Below, in pieces: positions 5,103 to 12,149 of a stretch of 12,149 bases of DNA. The translations under genes and the position numbers were made by a program. This DNA comes from a bacterium (lineage in GTDB: Bacteria > Sumerlaeota > Sumerlaeia > MVZB01): positions 1 to 12,149 of the forward strand of contig JAMCWS010000269.1 of assembly GCA_023480605.1 (NCBI GenBank), read 5' to 3'. The notes beneath the pieces are model-generated. The model did no database searches. It saw nothing but the letters and a program-made list of their open reading frames with translations, and was not told where the DNA came from. The stretch's first letter is position 1. Each line of letters starts with the position of its first letter.

Positions 5103-8100
5103 TTAGGGGTTCGGTTCGTGATTGATCAAGGTGGTTACGTCGCCGACATCCACTTGCGTGTCGCGGTTGAGGTTCATGGCCGGTTCGTCCATCGCGTGGG
5201 CAAACGTCCAAATGCCCAAGAGGTGATTCACGATGGCCGCCAACCTGTCCGCGCGGTTCGGTTCGGCGCCGGGGTTGGTCGGGGACGCGTCGCCCTGGGC
5301 TTCGAACCCGTCGCTATAACCGTCGCCGTCGCTGTCAGGCAAACCACGGTCGGTTTTCAGCGCAACCTCCCGGACATTGCTAAGGCCGTCGTTGTCATCG
5401 TCGGCATATCGGTCATCGACGACCGGGTTAAGGCCCAAAGTTATTTCTTCTCCGTCGGCGAGGCCGTCGCCATCGGTGTCGCCGAGCCTGGGATCGGTGC
5501 CCCGGTCATGCTCGACCACGTTGACCGCGCCATCGTGGTCGGGATCTTCCTTGGCATCGGCGGGATCGGAAGAGCTGAGCTGGTGGTCGGTTTCCCAACG
5601 GTCGTCCATTTCGTCGCCGTCGGCGTCGGGGAAAAGCGGCGCCGCCAGCAGCGCCAGCGCCGGCGGGCCGGTCATCAGGCTGGCCGTCGTTCCGGTGGTT
5701 ACCTCCACCCAGGCGTATTCGATCCGTCCATAAGCCGGGCCGGTGTAGGTCAACGGCCAACTGACGGTCGTTTCCTCGTCCGCGGCCAGGGAGCCGATCG
5801 TTTGGGCGGTGCCGGATCCGTTCAACGCCAGTCCCGTCTCCTCCATCAGATTCAAGCCGATTTCGATCCCCTCGGCCGCCTGGTCACCGAGATTCCGCAC
5901 CCTCGCCACCAGGTCCAGATTCATCATGGCCGCGGTGATGGAGGAAGTGGGTTCCCCGCCCACTTCAAACCAGGCTTCGGGGCTTGACACGACGGGCGGC
6001 AAGGCAGCGGGCTCGTATTCGGCGGCGGCCTGGCTCAGTGCCCGCGCCCATTGGCCAACGCTCCGTTCGGCCTGCTCGAGATAACCCAGCAGGCGGTTGC
6101 GCGCATCGAGGTATCGCGGTTCCGTCTGGGTGACACTCTGGTCAAGTTCGATCAGATAATCGGCCGATCCAACGGGAACCATCAACAGAACGAGCAAGGC
6201 CGCGCCTCCCGCCGTATCGACCTGGTCCAGAACCGCCGAGCGAGGCTCCAACGACCAGGCCAGCCGATCGGCCGCGGCCTCAACCTGGTCAAGGTATTCC
6301 GTGGCTCGTGGCATAAACTGATCATTTAGTGCGGTTTCCAAACCCGGACCGTTTTCACTCAACACGGCCGCCTTGCAGGCCCCAAGCGACGCGATCAGCG
6401 GCGCCGAACTGGGCGGATCCATCGATTGCAGCCGAACCCTCGCACCGGTTTTCGGGATGGCCAGCATGGTTTCCTTGGGAATGGCATTGGACGACAACCG
6501 GCCCAGCGGCACCTCACCCTGGCTGGCGCGCACGGCATCTTCGACGTCGAGCGGCAAGACGCTCGAGAGCCGGTCGAACGCGAGCCAACCGCCGCCGCTG
6601 GTGACGATCATGTCAAACTCCTTGGTCAGACCTTCGAGCGCCATCAGAAACGGCGCCAGCCAGGGAGCGATGACACGATTGCCGCCGGCGGCGACCATCG
6701 TCGAGGTCCAGCCGCTGAAAAAATTCCCCCAGTCGGCGACGTATGCCACCCAGTCCATGTAAGCGATGCGGTTTAGCAGCAATTGCTGTTTGCGCTGCAT
6801 GGCGTCCAATTGAATGAGCGTCAGATCTCTCGAATCCTCGTAATTCTGCCCGCCGTAGGGGCCGCCCGCGATCGCACGCTCCACCGCGGCGTCGAGCAGC
6901 GGTCGGATCTTTTCGCCGAAGTCCATCATGAAGGCCTTGCGAATGGGATTGATGAAGCTTATGCCGGGTTGGGCGTAATAGCGCGCGCCCCATTTCTTGT
7001 TGATTTCCTGGAAGATCGGCGCGAGCGATTTGGCCAGGAATTTTTTCGTGGCGTGCGACATCAACTTCGTCTGCATTCGCAGATAGACGCGCTGGAGCAG
7101 CGACACCGCGATGCGCGAGGCGAATTTCTCCATCTTCAACGACAACCAATGCAGCGGTGATATCTTATTGATGACGTCGCCGACCCGCTTGCTCATCATG
7201 ATCAGCTCCAGGCCCGAACTGATGACCGAGCCGGCGTGCTGGGCGAACTGGTCGCCCAGGACCGCCGCCTGACACGCGCCGACGTGAATCGATCTTTCGG
7301 CCAGTTCCAGGCGCATTAAATCCTCGGTTACGGTGTTCTGTTGGAGGAGCCATTCCAGCGCCTGGGCCTCGGGCGCCACGAACGGATGCTCAACCTCCAG
7401 TTGGCCCCATTCGCCCGCCATTTCGGGATAGTCGATCAAATCCTCGATGAGGGTGAGCTTGACCATCGTGCGTTCCTCGTCCAGCGGAATCTCCAGGGCG
7501 AAATCAACCCGCTGATGATCCCGGCCGCTCAGCAAGGTCACGGTGCGCGAGGTCGCCCGGTGATCGTGCGCAGTGGCCAATACCGTATAACGGCCCGCCT
7601 CCTGGTCGGTGAACGCATATTCGCCGGAGCCGTCCGTGCCGCAGGTCCGCGTGAGCCTGCCCCCTTGACGGGTCAGCGTCAGCGCGGCGCCGCTGATGGG
7701 TTTGCCCGTGAGCTTGTCGGTCACGCACCCGTCAATCCATCCGCGCTCGCCTCGCGTGTCGATGGTGACGCTGTCGTCGGCCAGACCGCCGGCATCGTCT
7801 TCCACGGCCACGCGCACGTAGTGCAGGTCGCGTTCGCGGAATGTCCATGACAGACTGGCCGTCGTGGCGGTGGTGATTTGATCGTTGTTGATGAACCAGA
7901 AGTATCGGTAGGACGGCTGGCCTCCCCAGACGCTCGCCCGCAGGCTTACCGGCAGGGGCCGCAAGCCCGCGGTCGGTCCGCCCTCCAACCGTACGCCCAG
8001 ACCATCTTCGGGCGCCTCGTCGCCGCGATAGCCGCCGAATCCCGTTCCCGTGGAGGTGGTCAGCCACGGCTTGTAATCGGGAATGACGGCGGGATTGATC

Positions 8101-9338
8101 ATGTTCCACGGCTGATAATGAATCGAGGTCGTTCCCAGGCCCCCGTTGTTATCCGTGTAAACCCAGGGTCCCTCCGGACCGCCCCAGAAGTTGCGCGCGA
8201 GAGGCATGCCATTGGTCTTGTCGCAGTAATAGTAACAATCCAGGACGTAAACGTTGTTTTCATGAAATGAACTGCCGGCCGCCAGGTCGAAGAACTGCAT
8301 ATTGCCCATGTTGGAGCCCATGGTCAGGCCGTTGGGCGTGATCGGCAGGAATGTGTTACGGAAAATCTCCCAGGTGCAATTCTGGCCGTCGAACACCCAG
8401 TCGCCGTTTTGGCTGTCGGAATAGGCCGGGCTGTCGCCGAACTTGTTGTCGCGAAGGGTTGCCCGCGTCAACACCCCGACGCCGAAACGATCCAGCAGCA
8501 ACTGGCAGGCCTTGAACCAGTTGCCGGCCATGTCCAGCGAACCGCCGCCCGTGTCGCCCCCATCAATCAACAGCGCCGTTTCCGGCATCCGGTTGCCATA
8601 AATATTGATCGCCATCACGCCCGTTCGAGTCGCGTTCACCTGGACGTTGTTGGCCGGATTGGCCGTCAGCACCTCGTTGCCGACCAATTCAAACAACAGA
8701 CTCGGGTTGGCCGCGACCAGCCGCAGCGTCCCCCCCAGAACCGGAGGCGGCGTTCCCAGGTTGAACGTATTGCCACTGACCGTATAGGTTTCGGATGACT
8801 GAAAGCCCTGGATCACATAGCGCGCTTCGGGCGCGAGTTCGAAATGGCAATTCTCGATCCGGACATGGGGCACGTCATGCGTGTTGATCCCCGCTTTGTA
8901 AACGCCTGCCACGGTGCATTCGTCCAACTTGAGGTGCAGCGACATGCCCGTCGGATTGAAATCGGCGCCGAAATCGAGGAGTCCGTCGTTACTGATTGAA
9001 TTGACGCCTTCGAATCGAACACCGCGGATGTCGAGCCGCGCCACGCCGCCGAAGGTCTGGTCGAAGCGAATTTGCGCGCCCGACCAGATCGCTCCGTTGC
9101 CCTCGATCGTGATCTCCGCCCGTCCGGAAAAATCCACCGCAAAGCCCAGGGGATCGTTGTGCGGGCCGGCGGCCAGAACCAACACTCCGCCGTCGGGAGC
9201 CAGTTTGTTAAGCCCTTCTTGAATTGTCGCGGCATCACCTGGTACCCTGACCGTGGCAGCCCAGGCGCCCGCGACCATCGTCGTCCATAGTATCCCGCCG
9301 AATACACCCCTTATGATCTTGTCAGAACGCCGTCTCAT
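5103..9338 (-). CDS. Large secreted modular beta-helix/dockerin-like protein
   Basis: The product has 1411 residues. Residues 1-28 are a Sec signal peptide (basic start, hydrophobic core, A-W-A before A-T-V). About 29-430 is a right-handed parallel beta-helix with recurring N-x-F/I-x-G-N turns, as in NosD- and pectate-lyase-like proteins. About 447-528 is a PKD/Ig-like domain. About 533-616 resembles a carboxypeptidase-regulatory domain (G-x-V-T-D-x-x-T-G-K-P-I-S-G-A). About 620-1110 is mainly helical and unrecognised. About 1119-1220 resembles CARDB (V-x-N-x-G). About 1236-1350 carries thrombospondin-3-type calcium repeats (D-x-D-G-D-G). About 1359-1408 is dockerin-like: the second half has N-L-N-R-D-T-Q-V-D-V-G-D, and the first half lacks calcium ligands. 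The protein is probably exported and may be surface-associated, perhaps binding or cutting polysaccharide, but no catalytic residues are evident. The start has GGGG eight bases upstream. No sorting signal is visible. Confidence 0.88.
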   Translation of the reverse strand: MRRRSDKIIRGVFGGILWTTMVAGAWAATVRVPGDAATIQEGLNKLAPDGGVLVLAAGPHNDPLGFAVDFSGRAEITIEGNGAIWSGAQIRFDQTFGGVARLDIRGVRFEGVNSISNDGLLDFGADFNPTGMSLHLKLDECTVAGVYKAGINTHDVPHVRIENCHFELAPEARYVIQGFQSSETYTVSGNTFNLGTPPPVLGGTLRLVAANPSLLFELVGNEVLTANPANNVQVNATRTGVMAINIYGNRMPETALLIDGGDTGGGSLDMAGNWFKACQLLLDRFGVGVLTRATLRDNKFGDSPAYSDSQNGDWVFDGQNCTWEIFRNTFLPITPNGLTMGSNMGNMQFFDLAAGSSFHENNVYVLDCYYYCDKTNGMPLARNFWGGPEGPWVYTDNNGGLGTTSIHYQPWNMINPAVIPDYKPWLTTSTGTGFGGYRGDEAPEDGLGVRLEGGPTAGLRPLPVSLRASVWGGQPSYRYFWFINNDQITTATTASLSWTFRERDLHYVRVAVEDDAGGLADDSVTIDTRGERGWIDGCVTDKLTGKPISGAALTLTRQGGRLTRTCGTDGSGEYAFTDQEAGRYTVLATAHDHRATSRTVTLLSGRDHQRVDFALEIPLDEERTMVKLTLIEDLIDYPEMAGEWGQLEVEHPFVAPEAQALEWLLQQNTVTEDLMRLELAERSIHVGACQAAVLGDQFAQHAGSVISSGLELIMMSKRVGDVINKISPLHWLSLKMEKFASRIAVSLLQRVYLRMQTKLMSHATKKFLAKSLAPIFQEINKKWGARYYAQPGISFINPIRKAFMMDFGEKIRPLLDAAVERAIAGGPYGGQNYEDSRDLTLIQLDAMQRKQQLLLNRIAYMDWVAYVADWGNFFSGWTSTMVAAGGNRVIAPWLAPFLMALEGLTKEFDMIVTSGGGWLAFDRLSSVLPLDVEDAVRASQGEVPLGRLSSNAIPKETMLAIPKTGARVRLQSMDPPSSAPLIASLGACKAAVLSENGPGLETALNDQFMPRATEYLDQVEAAADRLAWSLEPRSAVLDQVDTAGGAALLVLLMVPVGSADYLIELDQSVTQTEPRYLDARNRLLGYLEQAERSVGQWARALSQAAAEYEPAALPPVVSSPEAWFEVGGEPTSSITAAMMNLDLVARVRNLGDQAAEGIEIGLNLMEETGLALNGSGTAQTIGSLAADEETTVSWPLTYTGPAYGRIEYAWVEVTTGTTASLMTGPPALALLAAPLFPDADGDEMDDRWETDHQLSSSDPADAKEDPDHDGAVNVVEHDRGTDPRLGDTDGDGLADGEEITLGLNPVVDDRYADDDNDGLSNVREVALKTDRGLPDSDGDGYSDGFEAQGDASPTNPGAEPNRADRLAAIVNHLLGIWTFAHAMDEPAMNLNRDTQVDVGDVTTLINHEPNP

Positions 9339-9490
9339 AATGTGTACCCCGTTTTTTCTCAGGGATGAACGACCCTATGCCTCACCTCGCACGGACGCTC
9401 ACCACGAAATGAGGCGCATCGTCGCGACAGCTCACGGGATGACCGGGATGTCTCAAAGAAAACGAAAGACATATGTAAATATTCGCCCTA

Positions 9491-9519
9491 AGCATATCTA
9501 TCCCTTCATTGGACGTCCA
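9491..9519 (-). promoter_or_regulatory. Weak candidate promoter for the giant gene
   Basis: On the minus strand TGGACG (9514-9519) and TATGCT (9491-9496) are spaced by 17 bases, each with four of six matches to sigma-70 boxes. This would give a leader of roughly 150 bases. The rest of the 9339-9541 interval shows no gene. The region is the only place for divergent control between this gene and rplM. Confidence 0.2.
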
Positions 9520-9541
9520 GATGATTCGACAAAGTAAGGGG

Positions 9542-9571
9542 TTGACAATCGCCCCGCGGGTTGGTTATAAA
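9542..9571 (+). promoter_or_regulatory. Sigma-70 promoter of rplM-rpsI
   Basis: A perfect TTGACA -35 box (9542-9547) is followed after 18 bases by TATAAA (9566-9571), five of six matches to the -10 consensus. Transcription would begin near 9578, leaving a leader of about 105 bases before rplM. Strength and placement suit a constitutive ribosomal-protein operon. Confidence 0.75.
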
Positions 9572-9577
9572 GTTAAT

Positions 9578-9683
9578 CTTTGCGGCCTGCCGCATGGCGA
9601 ATGGACATGGCGGCCCCGCCCGCAACGATTCGGGCCTGACGCGGTCCCCCGTGGGCGCGCAGTAACTCCAGCGAGGCACGACG
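9578..9683 (+). promoter_or_regulatory. rplM 5' leader with small hairpins
   Basis: The leader starts with a hairpin, TGCGG/CCGCA at 9581-9594, and contains a second imperfect stem around 9630-9650 (GGGCC with GGTCCC). The ribosome-binding site GAGG (9673-9676) stands seven bases before the rplM ATG. In other bacteria L13 can repress its own operon through a leader structure. I do not recognise that specific motif here, so autoregulation is only a possibility. Confidence 0.3.
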
Positions 9684-10133
9684 ATGGGATATACGATATC
9701 AGCCAACGCGCAAACGCTTGAAGAGAAATGGTTTATCGTGGACGCCAAGGACCGGATTCTGGGGCGCTTGGCCAGCGACGTCGCCTCGGTGCTGCGCGGC
9801 AAGCACATGCCCAACTACACCCCGCACGTCAACATGCAGACCCACGTTATCGTCATCAACGCCGATAAGGTCAAACTGACGGGCGACAAGTGGCTCACCA
9901 AAAAATACAGCCATCACTCCGGCTACCGTGGCGGTTACAAAGAGACCACCGCCGGCAAGCTCAACGCCGAAAAGCCGGGCGAACTGGTGCGCAAAGCCGT
10001 CTGGGGCATGCTGCCCAAGAACCACCTGGGGCACGCGACGATGAAGCGCTTACGCCTGTTCGCCGGCGAAAGCCACACCCACGCCGCCCAGAAACCCGAA
10101 CCGCTGCCCGTGCGCACCGCACGGGCGGAATAA
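9684..10133 (+). CDS. rplM: 50S ribosomal protein L13
   Basis: The product has 149 residues, close to the usual 140-150. The first ten or so residues are a short extension before the family core. Conserved L13 features follow: W-F-I-V-D-A-K-D-R-I-L-G-R-L-A (residues 16-30), R-G-K-H-M-P-N-Y-T-P (38-47), the I-N-A-D-K-V-K-L-T-G strand, H-S-G-Y-R-G-G, and M-L-P-K-N-H-L-G near 112. L13 binds 23S rRNA early in large-subunit assembly. The gene has a good GAGG site seven bases before the ATG and is the first gene of the promoter at 9542. Its stop is 39 bases before the rpsI start, the classic L13-S9 pairing. Nothing looks aberrant. Confidence 0.97.
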   Translation: MGYTISANAQTLEEKWFIVDAKDRILGRLASDVASVLRGKHMPNYTPHVNMQTHVIVINADKVKLTGDKWLTKKYSHHSGYRGGYKETTAGKLNAEKPGELVRKAVWGMLPKNHLGHATMKRLRLFAGESHTHAAQKPEPLPVRTARAE

Positions 10134-10172
10134 TTGATCCGAAATCGAATCGATGGAGGCCACAGGCTGAAA

Positions 10173-10562
10173 ATGGAGCAACATCTCGGAACCGGACGCC
10201 GTAAGAGTTCCATCGCGCGGGTTTACCTGCGCCCCGGGCGCGGCACAGTCGTCATCAACGGCAAAACACCGGAGGAATACTTCGCCCGGCGTCCTAATGT
10301 CGACAGCATTCTCCGGGCCCCGCTCCAGGAGACCCAGTCGGCCGCCAAGTATGACGTGGTCGTGAACGTTTATGGCGGCGGTTACAAAGGGCAGGCCGAA
10401 GCCATTCGCCACGGCATCGCGCGCGCACTTCAAAATGCTGTTCCCGAGTTGCGTCCCCAACTCAAGAGCCTTGGCTTCCTGACCCGCGACGCCCGCGAGA
10501 AGGAACGCCGTAAATACGGTCTGCGCAAGGCCCGCAAGCGCGGCCAGTTCTCTAAGCGCTGA
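10173..10562 (+). CDS. rpsI: 30S ribosomal protein S9
   Basis: The ATG at 10173 gives 129 residues, the normal size for S9. An in-frame TTG at 10134 would add 13 residues foreign to the family and abut the rplM stop, so it was not used. GGAGG lies at 10155-10159, rather far away, with a second AGG at 10164-10166 at good spacing. Family marks are G-T-G-R-R-K-S-S-I-A-R-V (near the start), the V-x-G-G-G-Y-K-G-Q motif, and the basic tail R-K-A-R-K-R-G-Q-F-S-K-R, which in S9 reaches into the decoding centre and contacts P-site tRNA. It is co-transcribed with rplM and ends at a strong hairpin. Confidence 0.97.
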   Translation: MEQHLGTGRRKSSIARVYLRPGRGTVVINGKTPEEYFARRPNVDSILRAPLQETQSAAKYDVVVNVYGGGYKGQAEAIRHGIARALQNAVPELRPQLKSLGFLTRDAREKERRKYGLRKARKRGQFSKR

Positions 10563-10599
10563 TCCCTCCCAGACGGTCATAGGCGCCTGGGGCAAAGAC

Positions 10600-10653
10600 C
10601 CAAAGGACCCAAGGGACTTAAAAGAAAATTCTTTTGGTCCTTTGGTTCTTTTT
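10600..10653 (+). terminator. Terminator of the rplM-rpsI operon
   Basis: CCAAAGGACC (10600-10609) pairs perfectly with GGTCCTTTGG (10636-10645). An inner AAAAGA/TCTTTT stem adds six pairs, with ten unpaired bases on the left side (10610-10619). TTCTTTTT follows. It lies 38 bases after the rpsI stop. The right side continues as a run of roughly nine-base units ending in CTTT or CCTTT up to the apgM stop, which is unusual for a plain terminator. It may also slow convergent transcripts from apgM, but its minus-strand tail is not T-rich. Confidence 0.65.
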
Positions 10654-10668
10654 CGTCCTTTAGGCTCT

Positions 10669-11892
10669 TTACATCCTGCTCTCCCCCAACACCGTTCGTA
10701 TAAACTCGTCTCCCTTCAGCAATCCGTGAGCTCCGCCGGCGCAACTGACCTCGTTGTAAGAGGTCACGGCGTCGGCGGGCAGGCGGGGGTCGCGTATGGC
10801 AAACGGCACCGGCCGGCGTACATGGATGCGTCGCTCGACCGGCGTCGGGTGATCGGGCAGGACGGCCACGACCGCCTTCATCCCGCGCGATTCCAGTCCC
10901 GCGAGCACCCGCCCCACCAAGCGCCGGTCCAAATCTTCGATGGTGCGAATTTTCAGGTCCAGATCGCCCTCGTGGCCGGCTTCGTCGGGCGCCTCGACGT
11001 GGATGTAGCACAGGTCCACCCGCTCCAGCGCGGCAAGACAGGCGTCGGCCTTGCCCTCGTAGTTGGTGTCGTAAAGGCCCGTCGCGCCGGGCACTTTCAG
11101 CACTTCGAGTCCGGCATACACCCCTATGCCGCGAATCAGGTCCACCGCCGAAATGACCGCCCCGGTAACGCCGAATCGTTCGGGGAAGGTCCACATCGTA
11201 GGCCGGCGGCCGGGCGACCACAGCCAGATCGAATTGCCCGGATCCTTGCCGACCGCCCGGCGCGCGGCGTTGACGGGATGGTCGCGAAGAATTTCCCACG
11301 AACGGCGCGTCATGGCGTTGAGGCGCTCGGCCGTGGTGCGCGCGGCGATGGTTTTGGGGCGGATGAGCAGGTCCTCGGCGCGCTCGCCGGGGTGGTCGTG
11401 CGGCGGGGCGCACTCCAGGTCGGGGTCGAGTCCCTCGGCCACGAACAGGTGCCGGTAGCTGACGCCCGTGTGGAAGCGCATCGTCTCCGATCCGATCTCC
11501 GACTGGACCGTCTTGAGGATCCGGTCTGATTCTTGGGAGGTGATGTGGCCGGCCGAGTGATTCTTGATGCGGCCGGCGGCGTCGAGGCAGATCAGGTTGC
11601 AACGCATCGCCATCTGGCCGTCGCCGATGGGCACGCCCATGCTGGCGGCTTCGAGGACGCCACGCCCCTGCAGGCATCGCCGCGCGTCGTAACCCATGAC
11701 ACCCAGGTTGGCGGCTTCGCTGCCGGGCGCGATGCCTTCGGGCACCGTCTCGAGCAGGCCGCAACGCCCCTCGCGCGCCAGGCGGTCGATGTGAGGTTTG
11801 CACGCCACCTGGAGTGGAGTCTTCCCCCCCAGTCGCGCGATCGGGTCGTCGGCCATGCCGTCGCCCGCCGCGCGGTAGGGGGCCGACTTCAC
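10669..11892 (-). CDS. apgM: Cofactor-independent phosphoglycerate mutase, archaeal type
   Basis: With a GTG start at 11890-11892 the product has 407 residues, the family size. It interconverts 3- and 2-phosphoglycerate in glycolysis without 2,3-bisphosphoglycerate; some bacterial relatives have been proposed to act as homoserine kinases. Visible marks are G-D-G-M-A-D near residue 10 (metal Asp), L-G-G-K-T-P-L, P-G-S-E-A-A-N-L with the catalytic Ser at about 58, I-W-L-W-S-P-G, A-V-D-L-I-R-G-I-G, H-V-E-A-P-D-E-A-G-H-E-G-D (metal ligands near 303-307), and P-D-H-P-T-P (347-348) with a later His near 357. The start was chosen because GGGG lies eight bases upstream and the family begins just before G-D-G. 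The first ten residues (V-K-S-A-P-Y-R-A-A) are less hydrophobic than the usual V-I-L-I strand. The frame has no stop upstream to the window edge. The gene converges on rpsI. Confidence 0.9.
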   Translation of the reverse strand: MKSAPYRAAGDGMADDPIARLGGKTPLQVACKPHIDRLAREGRCGLLETVPEGIAPGSEAANLGVMGYDARRCLQGRGVLEAASMGVPIGDGQMAMRCNLICLDAAGRIKNHSAGHITSQESDRILKTVQSEIGSETMRFHTGVSYRHLFVAEGLDPDLECAPPHDHPGERAEDLLIRPKTIAARTTAERLNAMTRRSWEILRDHPVNAARRAVGKDPGNSIWLWSPGRRPTMWTFPERFGVTGAVISAVDLIRGIGVYAGLEVLKVPGATGLYDTNYEGKADACLAALERVDLCYIHVEAPDEAGHEGDLDLKIRTIEDLDRRLVGRVLAGLESRGMKAVVAVLPDHPTPVERRIHVRRPVPFAIRDPRLPADAVTSYNEVSCAGGAHGLLKGDEFIRTVLGESRM

Positions 11893-12149
11893 ATTCACCG
11901 CCCCGGGCGACTGGGCATGGGGAAAATCGCGGGACCAGAGGTGACGCGATTGCAGGTCCGCCGCGGGCGCCGGGCCGGCGTCGGTGACCGGCTCACCCAT
12001 GGCGGCAACGACCCCGTCCGAGCCCTCCTCGACCCCGCCGTCCGCGGCCCGCGGGTCGACGAGGATCCGCGACCTCAGCACGCCAGAGGAGGACGCGCCG
12101 TCGACCTCCGTGGGTGTGAGCGTGATGTGGGCGTCGGAGAAGCCCAGCC
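11893..12149 (-). other. Open frame upstream of apgM, running off the window
   Basis: The apgM frame continues upstream without a stop to the window end, encoding at least 85 more residues (for example L-G-F-S-D-A-H-I-T-L-T near the edge, then S-R-I-L-V-D). A GTG at 12079-12081 could give a 63-residue extension. The stretch is rich in Ala, Gly and Asp and I recognise no domain. It could be an N-terminal extension, the tail of an upstream gene fused in frame, or an open frame by chance at high GC. The internal GTG with a ribosome-binding site favours the last. Confidence 0.3.

Noticed and set aside
4953..5987. 344-codon plus-strand open frame
   Set aside because: It is antisense to the C-terminal calcium-repeat and dockerin-like part of the large secreted protein and has the valine/arginine-rich look of a shadow frame.
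9253..9537. 94-codon plus-strand open frame before rplM
   Set aside because: It starts inside the antisense of the secreted protein's signal peptide, has no ribosome-binding site and stops just before the rplM promoter.
10642..11529. 295-codon plus-strand open frame
   Set aside because: It is antisense to apgM, whose catalytic motifs are clear; the plus frame shows no family resemblance.
10577..11803. 408-codon minus-strand open frame overlapping apgM
   Set aside because: It is an out-of-frame reading of apgM, very rich in Arg, Pro and Gly as expected at high GC; its end reads through the CTTT repeat.
1..12149. CRISPR array, complete insertion sequence or defence island
   Set aside because: No regularly spaced repeats, no transposase motifs and no paired terminal inverted repeats were found; the HTH and HicA remnants are too fragmentary to define a system.

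Overview
The window is GC-rich bacterial chromosome from what is probably an uncultured planctomycete-like or Hydrogenedentota-like lineage. This is an inference from three traits: twin-arginine signal peptides with a D-R-R-x-F-L core on carbohydrate-related enzymes, a very large secreted protein ending in calcium-binding repeats and a dockerin-like tail, and an archaeal-type phosphoglycerate mutase beside an ordinary bacterial rplM-rpsI operon. No ribosomal RNA or single decisive marker is present, so the phylum is not certain.

Left flank (1-684): no intact gene is visible. It holds the C-terminal part of a HicA-like toxin gene (+), interrupted or preceded by a G/C-rich hairpin; a terminator-like hairpin; and a decayed, apparently frameshifted helix-turn-helix gene of a ParB/phage-associated type (-). 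This looks like old mobile or toxin-antitoxin debris.

Minus-strand metabolic block (685-4455): a Tat-exported amidohydrolase of the amidohydrolase-2 type, a tRNA-Thr(GGT), and a Tat-exported GH127-family (beta-L-arabinofuranosidase-like) glycosidase that keeps the family's Glu-x-Cys and Cys-Cys zinc/nucleophile motifs. A perfect 8-bp inverted repeat lies just upstream of the glycosidase start. About 600 bp of unrecognised, probably decayed sequence follows (4495-5102).

Secreted giant (5103-9338, -): a 1411-residue modular protein with a signal peptide, a right-handed beta-helix, a PKD/Ig-like domain, a carboxypeptidase-regulatory-like domain, about 490 residues of mostly helical sequence that I cannot assign, a CARDB-like domain, thrombospondin-3-type calcium repeats and a dockerin-like end. 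The unassigned segment is the best candidate for something undescribed here.

Housekeeping block (9542-12149): a near-consensus sigma-70 promoter drives rplM and rpsI (+), which end in a strong hairpin terminator. The convergent apgM gene (-) encodes a cofactor-independent phosphoglycerate mutase; its reading frame stays open to the window edge. I found no CRISPR array, intact insertion sequence, complete defence island or rRNA.
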